Origin: Rhodospirillales bacterium | GTDB lineage: Bacteria > Pseudomonadota > Alphaproteobacteria > Kiloniellales > JACOMY01 | Direction: 5' to 3' | Length of the DNA: 64,000 bases | Assembly (NCBI GenBank): GCA_014324045.1 | Contig: JACOMY010000008.1 | Location: 1-64,000 of the forward strand | Shown here: positions 27,114 to 35,371 of the stretch, piece by piece | How the letters are laid out: each line of letters starts with the position of its first letter | Position numbering within the stretch: the first letter of the stretch is position 1 | Made by a program: the position numbers and the translations under genes | Notes under the pieces: generated by a model | Told to the model about the DNA's origin: nothing | Databases searched by the model: none | What the model saw: only the letters and a program-made list of their open reading frames with translations

Positions 27114-27270
27114 GTCATAACGACACAGCCCCGTGCCAAATCGACGATACTAGGTGGGAGCTTCGCACAAAATGCTGGCGAACCTTGCTCGAGGTGGGAG
27201 GGGGTTCTGTGCGTTAAGCGGCGGAAGCCTCCGTCGGGCTCTCAATGGTACTGTCGATGCGGGTCTTCAG
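27108..27270. repeat. Degenerate copy of the phasin 3' end and downstream region
   Basis: This segment aligns with 30808-30972 (offset about 3700): GGATTAGGTC, then a diverged hairpin region, GCGAACCTTGC, GGGAGG, GGTTCTGT and the phasin tail. The copy near hpnM is more decayed. The two copies enclose the resolvase/LytTR/carotenoid oxygenase island. Confidence 0.75.
27214..27270 (-). pseudogene. Phasin C-terminal remnant
   Basis: Read on the minus strand, this gives VLKTRIDSTIESPTEASAA and a stop. The intact phasin at 30916 ends LKTRVDSTIESLTKASAA. Only about 19 codons remain, and resolvase debris follows directly. Confidence 0.75.
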
Positions 27271-27295
27271 AACATCGATAACCTCAAAATAACGG

Positions 27296-27585
27296 GATCA
27301 TGGCTTCCTCATCGGGCGTGCGGAGACGACCACGGCCGGAACGGCGCAGGTCTTTTGGCCGGTGCAGTTCTTTGAGCGCCCGATAGACAGTGGCCGCGCT
27401 GACATCGAGCAAATCCACGATGCGATTGATCTTCTAGCACCCTCCCGGAACACGCTCAGGCAAGGATGCCGTCGCCGACACAGGCCGGCCGACCTTAGTT
27501 CCGCCAGCCTTATGCTCATAAATCCGCTCGCAGCCCGCTCCTGCAACGCATCGCGCTGTAGGTCGAGCGTCTGTTCATCCGTAGT
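27296..27585 (-). pseudogene. Serine recombinase (resolvase) remnant
   Basis: Minus-strand pieces of a resolvase are recognisable in different frames: DEQTLDLQRDALQ (the typical start of the second segment of resolvases), GCERIYEHKAGGTKVGRP, and the C-terminal helix-turn-helix KINRIVDLLDVSAATVYRAL. The catalytic core between residue 30 and about 130 is missing, with a stop between the pieces. This is a dead recombinase left at the island's left side. Confidence 0.7.
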
Positions 27586-27688
27586 CTATAAGATTCTATG
27601 AGCATGAAAGGTAGTCCAGAATTCCATCGTCGCGAGGCAAAGCCGTATCTCGATATCTGGACACGGTGTGCGATCTGGCTCAGGCGGT

Positions 27689-28474
27689 CTATTGACTGGT
27701 CATGCTCGCAGTTGAGAGAAATCTCCGAAGTTCCCCCAACCTCGACCGGCTTACCGGAAGCGCGCGCCCGTCGCTTAGCTTGATCTGAGCGCCACTGCCA
27801 TTGACTTCCAACGACACGATGGCCTTTGCGGCAACCCAGTGAGATCGGTGAATTTTGAAGCCCGGTTCCGGATCAACCTCGGCAATCGCGTCAACCAGCC
27901 GGATCAGGCAGAGCTCAGACCCGGTGTCGGTTACGACCTCCACATAGTGGTCCTGGGCTGAAAGCGAAAGAATCTGCCCCGCGGTATGGTGTTGCTTCAG
28001 GCGATCTAGGAGGCGGGGACGCGGCGGCCTCTCCAAAGCATCCACCGGTGCTTGCGTCCGGATTGTCAATGCGAGCATCAAGAAGATCAGCGATGCGCTG
28101 GGAACGCTGTACAGCATAAGCTCGCGCGAGCCGGGATATCTACCAATGGGTCCAAGCAAAGAGAGACTAAGCAGGACCACAAACCCAAACACCGCAAGAC
28201 CGAATGCGAAGCTGATTGCAAGTAAGGGCGCGATGTGGGTCCAACCTTGTGTTCGGATCAGTGAATGTACCCACGATCCCGCCAACCCTGTGACACTGAC
28301 CTGTAGCGCCCAGTAGATCAGCCGTATGCCCCAAGGCAGCGCGTCGAGTGTCCCGAAGGGACCGCTGAGAAAACAGACCGCTGTGACAAAGAAAACGATT
28401 AGCCAGAATTTTGGACCGATCAATGTGCCCGCCATATCTGCATTCGCGGCCGTGATCGCTGCCAAGATCCTCAT
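27689..28474 (-). CDS. Membrane-bound LytTR-type transcription regulator
   Basis: A 261-residue protein. Four membrane helices occupy residues about 20-145 (FWLIVFFVTAVCFLSG, LIYWALQVSVTGLAGSWV, LAISFAFGLAVFGFVVLLSL, YSVPSASLIFLMLALTI). The C-terminal 95 residues are a LytTR DNA-binding domain (LSLSAQDHYVEVVTD, GFKIHRSHWVA, LSDGRALPVSRSR). Such proteins regulate neighbouring genes from the membrane; the signal is unknown. The ATG at 28474 has AGGAT upstream inside a 17-bp tandem repeat (28469-28501) covering the start region. It diverges from the DUF2141 gene and probably controls it. Composition is less GC-rich than flanking genes. Confidence 0.8.
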   Translation of the reverse strand: MRILAAITAANADMAGTLIGPKFWLIVFFVTAVCFLSGPFGTLDALPWGIRLIYWALQVSVTGLAGSWVHSLIRTQGWTHIAPLLAISFAFGLAVFGFVVLLSLSLLGPIGRYPGSRELMLYSVPSASLIFLMLALTIRTQAPVDALERPPRPRLLDRLKQHHTAGQILSLSAQDHYVEVVTDTGSELCLIRLVDAIAEVDPEPGFKIHRSHWVAAKAIVSLEVNGSGAQIKLSDGRALPVSRSRLGELRRFLSTASMTSQ

Positions 28475-28643
28475 CGTAGGGTCATCCTCATCGTAGGGTC
28501 GGAAATTCACGCTTCGTGAGTTGAGAAAGCCAGCCATTCACGAACAAAACAGGGCTTTGACGTATTCCCGCCGTTCCCCGCCTTGCCAAGACCAAAGCGT
28601 TAAAACACCTCTGCGCCATCTTCAACGAAAGGAGCGTTTGGTG

Positions 28644-29081
28644 ATGAAAACGGTAGGATTTCTTTATCGGTGCATCGGTGCATCGGTCGTAGCACTCGGT
28701 GCTGTGAGTGCGGCACAAGCTGGCAGCCTTGTCGTGAGCGTCGATACCGGAGAGGCGAATGGCACGCTGCGAGCTGCAGTCTATGACAGTCAGGCATCCT
28801 ATGATGCCGAAAAGTTGGTTGCAGGTGCCGCTAGTCCGGCCGATGGCGGCTCTGCGATCGTGAAGTTCGACGGGTTGGAGCCTGGAACCTACGGTGTTGC
28901 CGTTTTTCTGGACATGAACGGAAATGACGAACTGGATACGAATCTGTTTGGAGCACCGACCGAGCCCTACGGGTTCTCAATGAACCCTCAAATGGGGTTC
29001 GCCGCACCGAAGTTCGATGCGTTCCGGTTCGAGCATGATGGCACCGACCAGCAACTTACAATCCAACTGCACGGGAACTGA
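28644..29081 (+). CDS. DUF2141 secreted protein
   Basis: A 145-residue exported protein. The ATG at 28644 has AAAGGAG 9 bases upstream and begins a signal peptide ending AAQA-GS. The mature part is one DUF2141 beta-sandwich: LRAAVYDSQASYDAE, the turn VFLDMNGNDELDTNLFGAPT (EF-hand-like, possibly calcium-binding) and PYGFSMN. The function of DUF2141 is not known, but these genes often lie near carotenoid genes. Here the stop is 3 bases before the carotenoid oxygenase start, so the two form an operon. Confidence 0.82.
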   Translation: MKTVGFLYRCIGASVVALGAVSAAQAGSLVVSVDTGEANGTLRAAVYDSQASYDAEKLVAGAASPADGGSAIVKFDGLEPGTYGVAVFLDMNGNDELDTNLFGAPTEPYGFSMNPQMGFAAPKFDAFRFEHDGTDQQLTIQLHGN

Positions 29082-29084
29082 GCC

Positions 29085-30608
29085 ATGGATCGCCGTACAT
29101 TTGCCAGTTTGCTGGCAGGCACGATCGCCGCTTCTGCCCTTCCGGCCTCATTGCGCGCGCAAAGCGTCATCGGAAATCAGCGGGCCTTCATGGCCGCGTT
29201 GGCGGAGAAACCCTGGCTGCTAGGCTATCTGGGATCGCCTTCAATCGATCTCCATGGCAGCGTCAATATCGTCTCCGGGCAGGTGCCGCCGGATCTGCGC
29301 GGGTATTTTCTACGGAATGGCCCAGCTCTGCACGATATTGGTCCAGACCGGTTTGCGCATTGGTTCGATGCGCCGGGCATGGTGCAGAAGTTTACCTTTG
29401 CCGGCGACGGGCAGATCCGGCATCACGGCCGCCTGATCGATACCTACCGGAATAGGACAGAGGCCGCGACCGGACGCATCGCGTTCAGCGCCTTTGGCAC
29501 GCATGGCCACGGTTTGTCGTCGGGCGGCTCTGCAGATGGCCAGAATCCCGCAAATATCAGCCTCCTTGAACATGCGGGTGAGTTGCTGGCGCTGTGGGAG
29601 GGCGGGTCACCCCACATCATCGACCCGGAAACCCTGGACACAAGCGGTCTGAAAAGCTGGTCGGCAGAGACAAAAGGTCTGCCGTTCGGCGCACATCCAC
29701 GCCGGGACCGCGACGGATCGATATGGAATATCGGATACTCTATCGATCCGGCGGCTCTGATCCTCTACCATATCTCATCAGAGGGAACGCTCCTGAAGAC
29801 CCACATCCTGCCGCAGCAAGCGACGCCGATGATCCATGATTTCATGATCACCGATACGCGGATCGTGGTCGTGGCCCCACCCTATTCCACGGTAGGCAGG
29901 GCGGAAGGGGCGTTTATCGACCGGTTCGAATGGCAAGGCGATGCTTTCACCCGCATCCTCGTCATCGACAAGAACGACCTGAGCAATGTCGCTATCGTCG
30001 AGGCCGATCCGTTCTGGGTTTTCCATTTCGGCAATGGCTATGACATAGGCGCATCGGAAATTGGCTTCGACTTCGCTCACCATGACAACCCGAGTTTCAT
30101 GACACAGGATGCGTTCGCGGTGATGGACGGCAGTTGGGATGGCAAAGACTCCGCCGCGTGGCGCTATGTGCAGGCGAGGTTGGACCTGTCGTCCGGCCAA
30201 TTGCGCATGGAAAAGATGCCAGAACTTGGGCAAGTCGAATTCATCCGGACCGATGAACGCGAAAACCTCGAGGCACACCGGTATTCTCTGATGCTGGCTC
30301 AGCCGAGCCATACCGGTGCTTATGGGCTCAACCGCATCTTGCTGATGGACCGCCGGACCGGGACAAGCATGCATTTCGATGTGAGCGGCAACGAGATTTT
30401 GGAGGAACACCTAATCGTCCCGAAACCAGGCAAGGCCGATGAATTCTGGATCATCGGGACAGCGTTGGACTGGAAGACCGCGCGGACCATCCTGTCCGTC
30501 TACGATGGGCTTAGGCTCTCCGATGGGCCCGTTCTGAGAGCCGAACTCGACATCGCCTTACCGCTAGGTCTGCACGGGACATTCGTTGCAACAGCTGAAC
30601 ATACGTGA
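29085..30608 (+). CDS. Carotenoid oxygenase (RPE65/CCD family), exported
   Basis: A 507-residue non-haem iron dioxygenase that cleaves a double bond in a carotenoid or related compound. The four iron-binding histidines fit the family: H204 (GAHPRRD), H251 (MIHDFMIT), H314 (VFHFGNGYD) and H497 (GLHGTFV). The N-terminus, MDRRTFASLLAGTIAAS, then an Ala-rich cleavage site near LRAQ, looks like a Tat signal, so the folded enzyme is likely exported to the periplasm. That is unusual for this mostly cytosolic family. It is in one operon with the DUF2141 protein. The substrate is unknown; lignostilbene-like aromatics are also possible. Confidence 0.87.
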   Translation: MDRRTFASLLAGTIAASALPASLRAQSVIGNQRAFMAALAEKPWLLGYLGSPSIDLHGSVNIVSGQVPPDLRGYFLRNGPALHDIGPDRFAHWFDAPGMVQKFTFAGDGQIRHHGRLIDTYRNRTEAATGRIAFSAFGTHGHGLSSGGSADGQNPANISLLEHAGELLALWEGGSPHIIDPETLDTSGLKSWSAETKGLPFGAHPRRDRDGSIWNIGYSIDPAALILYHISSEGTLLKTHILPQQATPMIHDFMITDTRIVVVAPPYSTVGRAEGAFIDRFEWQGDAFTRILVIDKNDLSNVAIVEADPFWVFHFGNGYDIGASEIGFDFAHHDNPSFMTQDAFAVMDGSWDGKDSAAWRYVQARLDLSSGQLRMEKMPELGQVEFIRTDERENLEAHRYSLMLAQPSHTGAYGLNRILLMDRRTGTSMHFDVSGNEILEEHLIVPKPGKADEFWIIGTALDWKTARTILSVYDGLRLSDGPVLRAELDIALPLGLHGTFVATAEHT

Positions 30609-30739
30609 CGTTATCCTTGAAAAGTGGCAATCCAGATCGGCGCATGAGATCGCCGGAGGTTTGCAGTCCGTACACTTAGCCTTGGGCCTTGGCATGACAT
30701 GAGATCGGCCGCTGGGTGCCGCTGTAGGAGAAAATTCAA

Positions 30740-30814
30740 ATGGTCATGCAGTTGGGTACCGCACCGAGTCTAGCAGCCGCGTCCCGCAGCAGGAGCCCAT
30801 ATCTTGCGGATTAG
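30740..30814 (+). CDS. Possible 24-residue peptide ORF
   Basis: The ATG at 30740 follows AGGAG by 9 bases and encodes MVMQLGTAPSLAAASRSRSP then YLAD. No family is recognised. The last codons and stop (GCGGATTAG) coincide with the start of the repeat that matches the hpnM stop region, so this could be a chance frame or the diverged tail of an hpnM duplicate. Confidence 0.2.
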   Translation: MVMQLGTAPSLAAASRSRSPYLAD

Positions 30815-30972
30815 GTCGTAACGATACAGCCCGGTACCGAACGGATGGTACCGGGCTGAGGCTTCGCACAGAACCCGGGGCGAACCTTGCCCGGGGTGGG
30901 AGGAGGTTCTGTACGTTAAGCAGCGGAGGCCTTCGTCAGACTTTCAATGGTGCTGTCGACGCGGGTCTTCAG
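30808..30972. repeat. Intact copy of the phasin 3' segment
   Basis: Partner of the degenerate copy at 27108-27270. It contains the hairpin at 30827-30858 and the end of the intact phasin gene. Confidence 0.75.
30827..30858 (-). terminator. Hairpin downstream of the phasin gene
   Basis: A perfect 12-bp stem, CAGCCCGGTACC / GGTACCGGGCTG, encloses an 8-base loop. It lies about 58 bases after the phasin stop on the minus strand. No T run follows, so it may act as an mRNA-stabilising 3' end as much as a terminator. A second nested hairpin (ACAGAACC...GGTTCTGT) lies at about 30869-30908. Confidence 0.55.
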
Positions 30973-31455
30973 CGGCTCGAAGGCTTTGTTAGCAACCGCC
31001 ATGGACATCTCGGCAACCTTGGTGCCGTCAGCCATGACCTTATCCATGTGAGTCTTGGTCAGCGCGCCCTGCAGGTCCATCGCTTCCTTGATGGTCTTCA
31101 CACCCACGAAAGCCTTTGCGGCGTTCATGTTGGCTTCGATGGAAGCCTGGGCCTGGGCGACCAGTTCTTTGGCGACGGTCTCGAAGCCCTTCAGCAGGAT
31201 GGTGCTGGACTTCATGATGGCCTCGGTGTTGTCCTTCTGCAGAGCGGAGAGTTCACCGTAGTTCTTGAAGATCTGCTCGGAGACCTTCTCGGCGTTCTCC
31301 TTGGCGAAGGCAACGTACTGCTCGTAACCCTTCTGGGCAGCCTCGGTGCCGGCTTTGACGGCCTTCTCGAAGCTCTCCTTGCCGACGTTGACGGCGGCCT
31401 CGACCGGCTTCAGGGTCTCGGCGACGGTGTCTTCAACCCTCTTGTTCGCAACCAT
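30916..31455 (-). CDS. phaP: Phasin family protein
   Basis: A 179-residue, mostly helical protein without signal peptide or Cys. It fits the Phasin_2 family: helices such as GKESFEKAVKAGTEAAQKGY, FKNYGELSALQKDNTEAIMK, ELVAQAQASIEANMNAAKAF and VKTIKEAMDLQGALTKTHMD. Phasins coat polyhydroxyalkanoate granules and regulate their size. The ATG at 31455 has AAGGAG 8 bases upstream. Two TGCAC/GTGCAG-type repeats upstream may be PhaR sites. No PHA synthase is in the window. Confidence 0.88.
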   Translation of the reverse strand: MVANKRVEDTVAETLKPVEAAVNVGKESFEKAVKAGTEAAQKGYEQYVAFAKENAEKVSEQIFKNYGELSALQKDNTEAIMKSSTILLKGFETVAKELVAQAQASIEANMNAAKAFVGVKTIKEAMDLQGALTKTHMDKVMADGTKVAEMSMAVANKAFEPLKTRVDSTIESLTKASAA

Positions 31456-31912
31456 AGTCTTACTCCTTGTTCTCGTTGACGTGGATCTCATGGACTGGGG
31501 CTCTCATGGACTGGGCGCCCTGTTCGTGTGAAGCCGCGGTGTGCTTCGTTCATCCATGCTCTACTTCAGTTCTCCGCAGCGCACGTCATGATGGCCCTCG
31601 GCCGCACGCGGCTGCTGCGCTCTTCTCTGCTGCCGGTCCTAGTGTTTTTGTGCACCGCAGCATAATTTGACACTTATGTCGGGCAATGAAACTCGTCAAG
31701 CATTTTTTGTGCAGTGCAGCATAAATAGCTATCTCCGCCGTCATCTGCACTGCAAGTGCTGGTGCGAAGTCGATTTTTGCGCAATCGCATTGAGGTCATG
31801 CTTTGCCATGATTTTCTGGACAGCGATGTTGCGAGGCTTGCACGATCAAGATATTTGTGCATTCCTTACAGGATCTTACAGTCGTTTCTTAAGGCGAAGA
31901 GGGATCTGATGC
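31456..31912. other. Divergent intergenic region phasin / carboxypeptidase
   Basis: About 450 bases that are AT-richer in the right half. It holds the putative PhaR elements (31645-31724) and presumably the carboxypeptidase promoter near 31780-31880. No gene is seen in it. Confidence 0.5.
31645..31724 (-). promoter_or_regulatory. Putative PhaR operator pair upstream of the phasin gene
   Basis: Two near-identical 21-base elements, TTTTTGTGCACCGCAGCATAA (31645-31665, shown less than one base over its core) and the same with GTG at the variable site (31704-31724), lie 59 bases apart. Their cores, GTGCA(C/G)(C/T)GCAGCA, resemble the TGC-rich sites bound by the PHA-responsive repressor PhaR in other alphaproteobacteria. 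They lie 190-270 bases before the phasin ATG. Confidence 0.45.
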
Positions 31913-33214
31913 ATGGCTCAAGGGGTTTTCGGATCGGGCAGCGGATGCTTGATACACCGATGTCCGCTACTGCGGGCAGTTGTAGTCTTGGCGGTTGTAA
32001 GCGTCGTTTTTGGGGTGGCACCGCCGAGTTGGGCGCAGTCGGAGCGTCACGCCGCGATTGTGGCCGATGCCGTCACCGGCGAGGTGCTCTACGAGTTGAA
32101 GGCGGACCGGCGGCACTATCCGGCGTCGCTCACCAAGATGATGACGCTCTATTTGCTGTTCGATGCATTGCAGCACGGCCAGGTCGCCTTGACGACGCCC
32201 TTGCCAGTCTCCAAGAATGCGGTCGGCCAGCCTCCTTCCAAAGTCGGGGTGGCGTCCGGAGATTGGATCACCGTGGAGCAGGCCATCCGCTCACTGGCTG
32301 TTAAGTCCGGCAACGACGTGGCCGTAGTGGTCGCGGAGGCGCTGGGAGGCAGCGAGGCAGCCTTCGCACGACAGATGACGGCGATGGCCCGGCGCTTGGG
32401 CATGTGGCGCACCAGTTTCTTCAACGCTTCCGGCTTGCCGGACAAGCGTCAACTTTCCACGCCGCGCGACATGGCCAAGCTCTCCCGCGCGCTACTTTAT
32501 GATTTTCCACAGTACTATCACTACTTCTCTGCGCCAAGCTTCAGCTACAAGGGCCGCCGCTTCAAGTCGCACAATCGGTTGCTCTACAGCTACGGCGGCG
32601 CCGACGGTATCAAGACGGGCTATACGCGTGCGGCCGGCTACAATATCTCGGTCTCTGCGGTCCGTGGCGGGCGGCGTCTGATCGCGGTCGTCTTCGGCGC
32701 CGATAGCTCGGCCAAGCGCAATACTTGGGCCGCCTCACTGTTGGATCGTGCCTATCCTTATGCAGCGGCGGGCCACCCCAGGAAAGAATTTCAGCAGGCC
32801 TTAGCTGGCGGCGGCCTGCCGGCGTTACAGCCCAAGATTGCGGACAGCGGTCCGCCCCAGACGGTCGTGCCTACCCTACTCGCCGGGGCCAACAAGCCGT
32901 CGGCGGCGGCACAGACCGGTGCAGGGCAATCCGAGTCTATGCAGGGCCCCCTGTCCGGAAGCCTCAATGGCGGCTGGGCGATTCAGGTCGGTGCCTTTGC
33001 GCAGCCGGCATCGGCTAAGGATGCGGCGAAGGCAGCGCAGCAGGCAACGAAGGGCTTGGGCAGCGGCGAAGTTCGAGTGGTCGAGATTGCCAGCGGTGGA
33101 AATTGGCTCTTCCGCAGCCGCGTGGCGGGCCTGGAGGAGGCTCAAGCCCGTGCTGCCTGCGACTTCCGCAACCTGCATGGTGCTCCTTGCCTAGTCATTG
33201 CACCGGGGCGCTGA
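31913..33214 (+). CDS. D-alanyl-D-alanine carboxypeptidase (S11) with C-terminal SPOR domain
   Basis: A 433-residue periplasmic penicillin-binding protein that removes the terminal D-Ala of peptidoglycan stem peptides. A signal peptide covers about residues 20-42. The active-site motifs are S72-L-T-K75, S132-G-N134 and K234-T-G236. A Pro/Ala/Gly-rich linker leads to a SPOR domain (about residues 355-430, GGWAIQVGAFAQPASAKDAA), which binds denuded glycan at the septum. The ATG at 31913 has AGAGGGA 8 bases upstream. The S11-SPOR fusion is common in alphaproteobacteria. Confidence 0.93.
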   Translation: MAQGVFGSGSGCLIHRCPLLRAVVVLAVVSVVFGVAPPSWAQSERHAAIVADAVTGEVLYELKADRRHYPASLTKMMTLYLLFDALQHGQVALTTPLPVSKNAVGQPPSKVGVASGDWITVEQAIRSLAVKSGNDVAVVVAEALGGSEAAFARQMTAMARRLGMWRTSFFNASGLPDKRQLSTPRDMAKLSRALLYDFPQYYHYFSAPSFSYKGRRFKSHNRLLYSYGGADGIKTGYTRAAGYNISVSAVRGGRRLIAVVFGADSSAKRNTWAASLLDRAYPYAAAGHPRKEFQQALAGGGLPALQPKIADSGPPQTVVPTLLAGANKPSAAAQTGAGQSESMQGPLSGSLNGGWAIQVGAFAQPASAKDAAKAAQQATKGLGSGEVRVVEIASGGNWLFRSRVAGLEEAQARAACDFRNLHGAPCLVIAPGR

Positions 33215-33822
33215 AGCGAACAGCCAGCAAAACATCGCTTTTCTTGCAAAAATAGGAACATAAATTTGCTATTTCTTGGGGAGTGTCGCTCCTCCGTTGC
33301 TTTCCGCTGCGGCCTCCACCAAGTGTCCGTCCGTTACACTGGAAGACGTGCAGGGCCTTACGCTGGTCCATCCACAGCAGTTTTCGAGCTTGCCGAGTTT
33401 CAGTCGGTGGCCGGCTGCGAGATAAGCTTCAGCACCAACCCCGCCATCGAAACGCTGAACCCGCGCCGCGATGGCAACCAGATCTCTGCCGCCGCTGGCC
33501 GAGCCCTTGGCGGTCTGCGCCCCATCAGTCCGTCGGTCGCTACGGCGGCGTGCTGAGCCGGCATCTCCGAGGACACCAAATCCGGTGCCACGGAGGAGGT
33601 CACCCAAGGCTCCCGTTGCTTTACAAGCCGATCCAACATTTTAAACCGGAAAATAGCAACGAGAGGCCTTTAGAGGCGTTCATTGTAATGTTATTCCCGG
33701 GTTATTCTGGGAATTTTAGGAATATAAAATGTAAACTCTGCGTCTTGGGGAATTCCCCTGCGGGCATCGTTGGACTAGGTTTCTGTTATCCTTGACGTCT
33801 CCCACGATAACCGGCCGCCGTA
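33215..33822. other. Gap of about 600 bases without a recognised gene
   Basis: A plus-strand frame at 33266-33556 is open but has no ribosome site and no recognisable motif; its antisense frame is likewise featureless. The last 150 bases are AT-rich and contain CCCGGGTTATTCTGGG-like inverted sequence, probably the promoter of the following operon. Confidence 0.35.
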
Positions 33823-34572
33823 ATGACCGCTTTAGCCCCGCTTCAGCCCTATGCGCCCATCGCTTTGGTGACAGGGGCCGGCCGGCGTGTCGGACGTCAT
33901 CTGGCGCTCAGCCTGGCCGCCGACGGCTGGCAGTTGGCTTTGCACTACCGCAGTTCGGCCGACGAGGCCGGACAGCTGGCGCGAGAGATCGTGGCGGGCG
34001 GCGGGAAAGTTCAGACCTATGCCGCCGAACTCAGCCGGGAGGACGAGGCGGCCGGTCTGATCCCGGCGATCCGCCGGCGTCAGGGCCCGGTGGGGCTCTT
34101 GGTGAACAATGCCGGACACTTTCAGCGCGACACTTGGGACAGCGTCACTGCAGAGGGCTGGGACCGGCATATGGAGGCGAACGTCCGAGCGCCCATGCTG
34201 TTATCGCAGGCCCTGGCCGAACAGCTGCCCGGGGATCGGCGGGGCCTCATCGTCAATATGTTGGACCAGCGGGTCTGGAATCCCGGCCCGGCCTTCGTCA
34301 GCTACGGCGTCTCCAAGTCCGGGCTCTGGGCCTTGACCCGTACCTTAGCCTTGGCGCTGGCGCCACGTATTAGGGTGAATGGCATCGGTCCCGGCTTCAT
34401 GCTACCCGACGTCGGCGGCGACCCGGAACTCTTCCGCAAACGCGTCGCGCGGCAGCCACTGAAGCGTGGCGGCTCCTTGGCGGAGGTGAGTGCGGCTCTG
34501 CGCTTCTTTGTCGAGGCTGCCTCGGTCACTGGCCAGATGATTGTGCTCGATGGAGGACAGCATCTTGTCTGA
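33823..34572 (+). CDS. SDR family pteridine reductase-like protein (FolM-like)
   Basis: A 249-residue short-chain dehydrogenase. The cofactor loop reads TGAGRRVGRHL, the TGxxxRxG form typical of pteridine reductases and FolM rather than the usual TGxxxGxG. NNAG and the catalytic YGVSK pair follow. FolM reduces dihydromonapterin or dihydrofolate using NADPH. The next gene is folB, overlapping by 8 bases, which supports a folate or pterin role. It is annotated by family and context; the substrate is inferred. Confidence 0.82.
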   Translation: MTALAPLQPYAPIALVTGAGRRVGRHLALSLAADGWQLALHYRSSADEAGQLAREIVAGGGKVQTYAAELSREDEAAGLIPAIRRRQGPVGLLVNNAGHFQRDTWDSVTAEGWDRHMEANVRAPMLLSQALAEQLPGDRRGLIVNMLDQRVWNPGPAFVSYGVSKSGLWALTRTLALALAPRIRVNGIGPGFMLPDVGGDPELFRKRVARQPLKRGGSLAEVSAALRFFVEAASVTGQMIVLDGGQHLV

Positions 34573-34948
34573 CGGAGAAAGCTTCTTCCTGCCTGAGGAG
34601 AGTGCCCTGCTGATCCGCGATCTCTGCCTACGCGTCCGTCTGGGTGTCGGTGCCGAGGAGCGTGCGAAGCTGCAACGCTTGCAGATTTCCATCGATGTCA
34701 TTGTGCGCCCGGCACGCGCGCATGACAACGATGTGACGACGGTCGTGGACTATGGTGCCATTGTGGCGCGGGTCCGCTGCCTAGCCGGGCGGGAGACGCA
34801 ACTGCTTGAAACCTGGGTCCAGTGGATCGCCCAAGCCTGCTTCCTAGACTCAAGGGTCGCCGCGGCCAGCATCACCCTCATCAAGCCGGATGTCTTCCCG
34901 GACAGCGTTCAGGTCGGCATCCGTCAACGCATTACACGTCCGCAATGA
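34565..34948 (+). CDS. folB: Dihydroneopterin aldolase
   Basis: A 127-residue cytoplasmic enzyme that splits dihydroneopterin to hydroxymethyl-dihydropterin and glycolaldehyde in folate synthesis. The family pattern is present: LLIRDLCLRVRLGVGAEERA, QRLQISIDVIV, VVDYGAIVARVR and LLETWVQWIA, with the catalytic Lys in TLIKPDVFP. I chose TTG at 34565 because GGAGG (34552-34556) lies exactly 8 bases before it. An in-frame ATG at 34550 has no ribosome site. Either start overlaps the FolM-like gene. Confidence 0.85.
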   Translation: MSDGESFFLPEESALLIRDLCLRVRLGVGAEERAKLQRLQISIDVIVRPARAHDNDVTTVVDYGAIVARVRCLAGRETQLLETWVQWIAQACFLDSRVAAASITLIKPDVFPDSVQVGIRQRITRPQ

Positions 34949-35371
34949 TATAAGAAGCCAGACATAAGTCTTTGCACTCCTTCGACTTTCGAAAGACTGC
35001 CGCACCCGGCGAATTTTGCACAGCGCGCAGAAGACGCGCCGGGTTCCCCAATTGTCCGGCGCTAGATCGGTCTGTAAATTTCTTTTTTACAAGACTGAAA
35101 CAATTTTCCAAATAAAATCAATGACCTAAGAAAATTTCCCGATTTTTTGAGCAAATCGAAAAAAGTGGCGTTACAGTGTGGACCCGCGCCCAAGCTTCAA
35201 ATGTTAATCACAGGTTTATCCACAGATTCCCTGGACATCCCCACAAGGGTGCCGGGTAACCGGCTGAGTGCCGGAGCAAAGCCTGGCTAGCAGGGCGCGT
35301 CAATGTTGCTTTACCAACGTTGCTTTACTAGGGGCTTTACCGGATCGCCGCTCCCGGATAGACGAAGCAGG
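34949..35371. promoter_or_regulatory. AT-rich intergenic region with a consensus DnaA box
   Basis: About 420 bases before uvrC. Positions 35078-35170 are strikingly AT-rich for this genome, with runs of T and A. A perfect DnaA-box consensus TTATCCACA lies at 35216-35224, with weaker look-alikes near 35178 (TGTGGACCC) and 35236 (CATCCCCACA). This could be a DnaA-regulated promoter or a replication-related site; no further evidence for an origin is in the window. Confidence 0.45.

Noticed and set aside
33266-33556. Plus-strand 96-residue frame in the gap after the carboxypeptidase gene
   Set aside because: No ribosome site, no motif, and the antisense frame is equally open; not distinguishable from chance.
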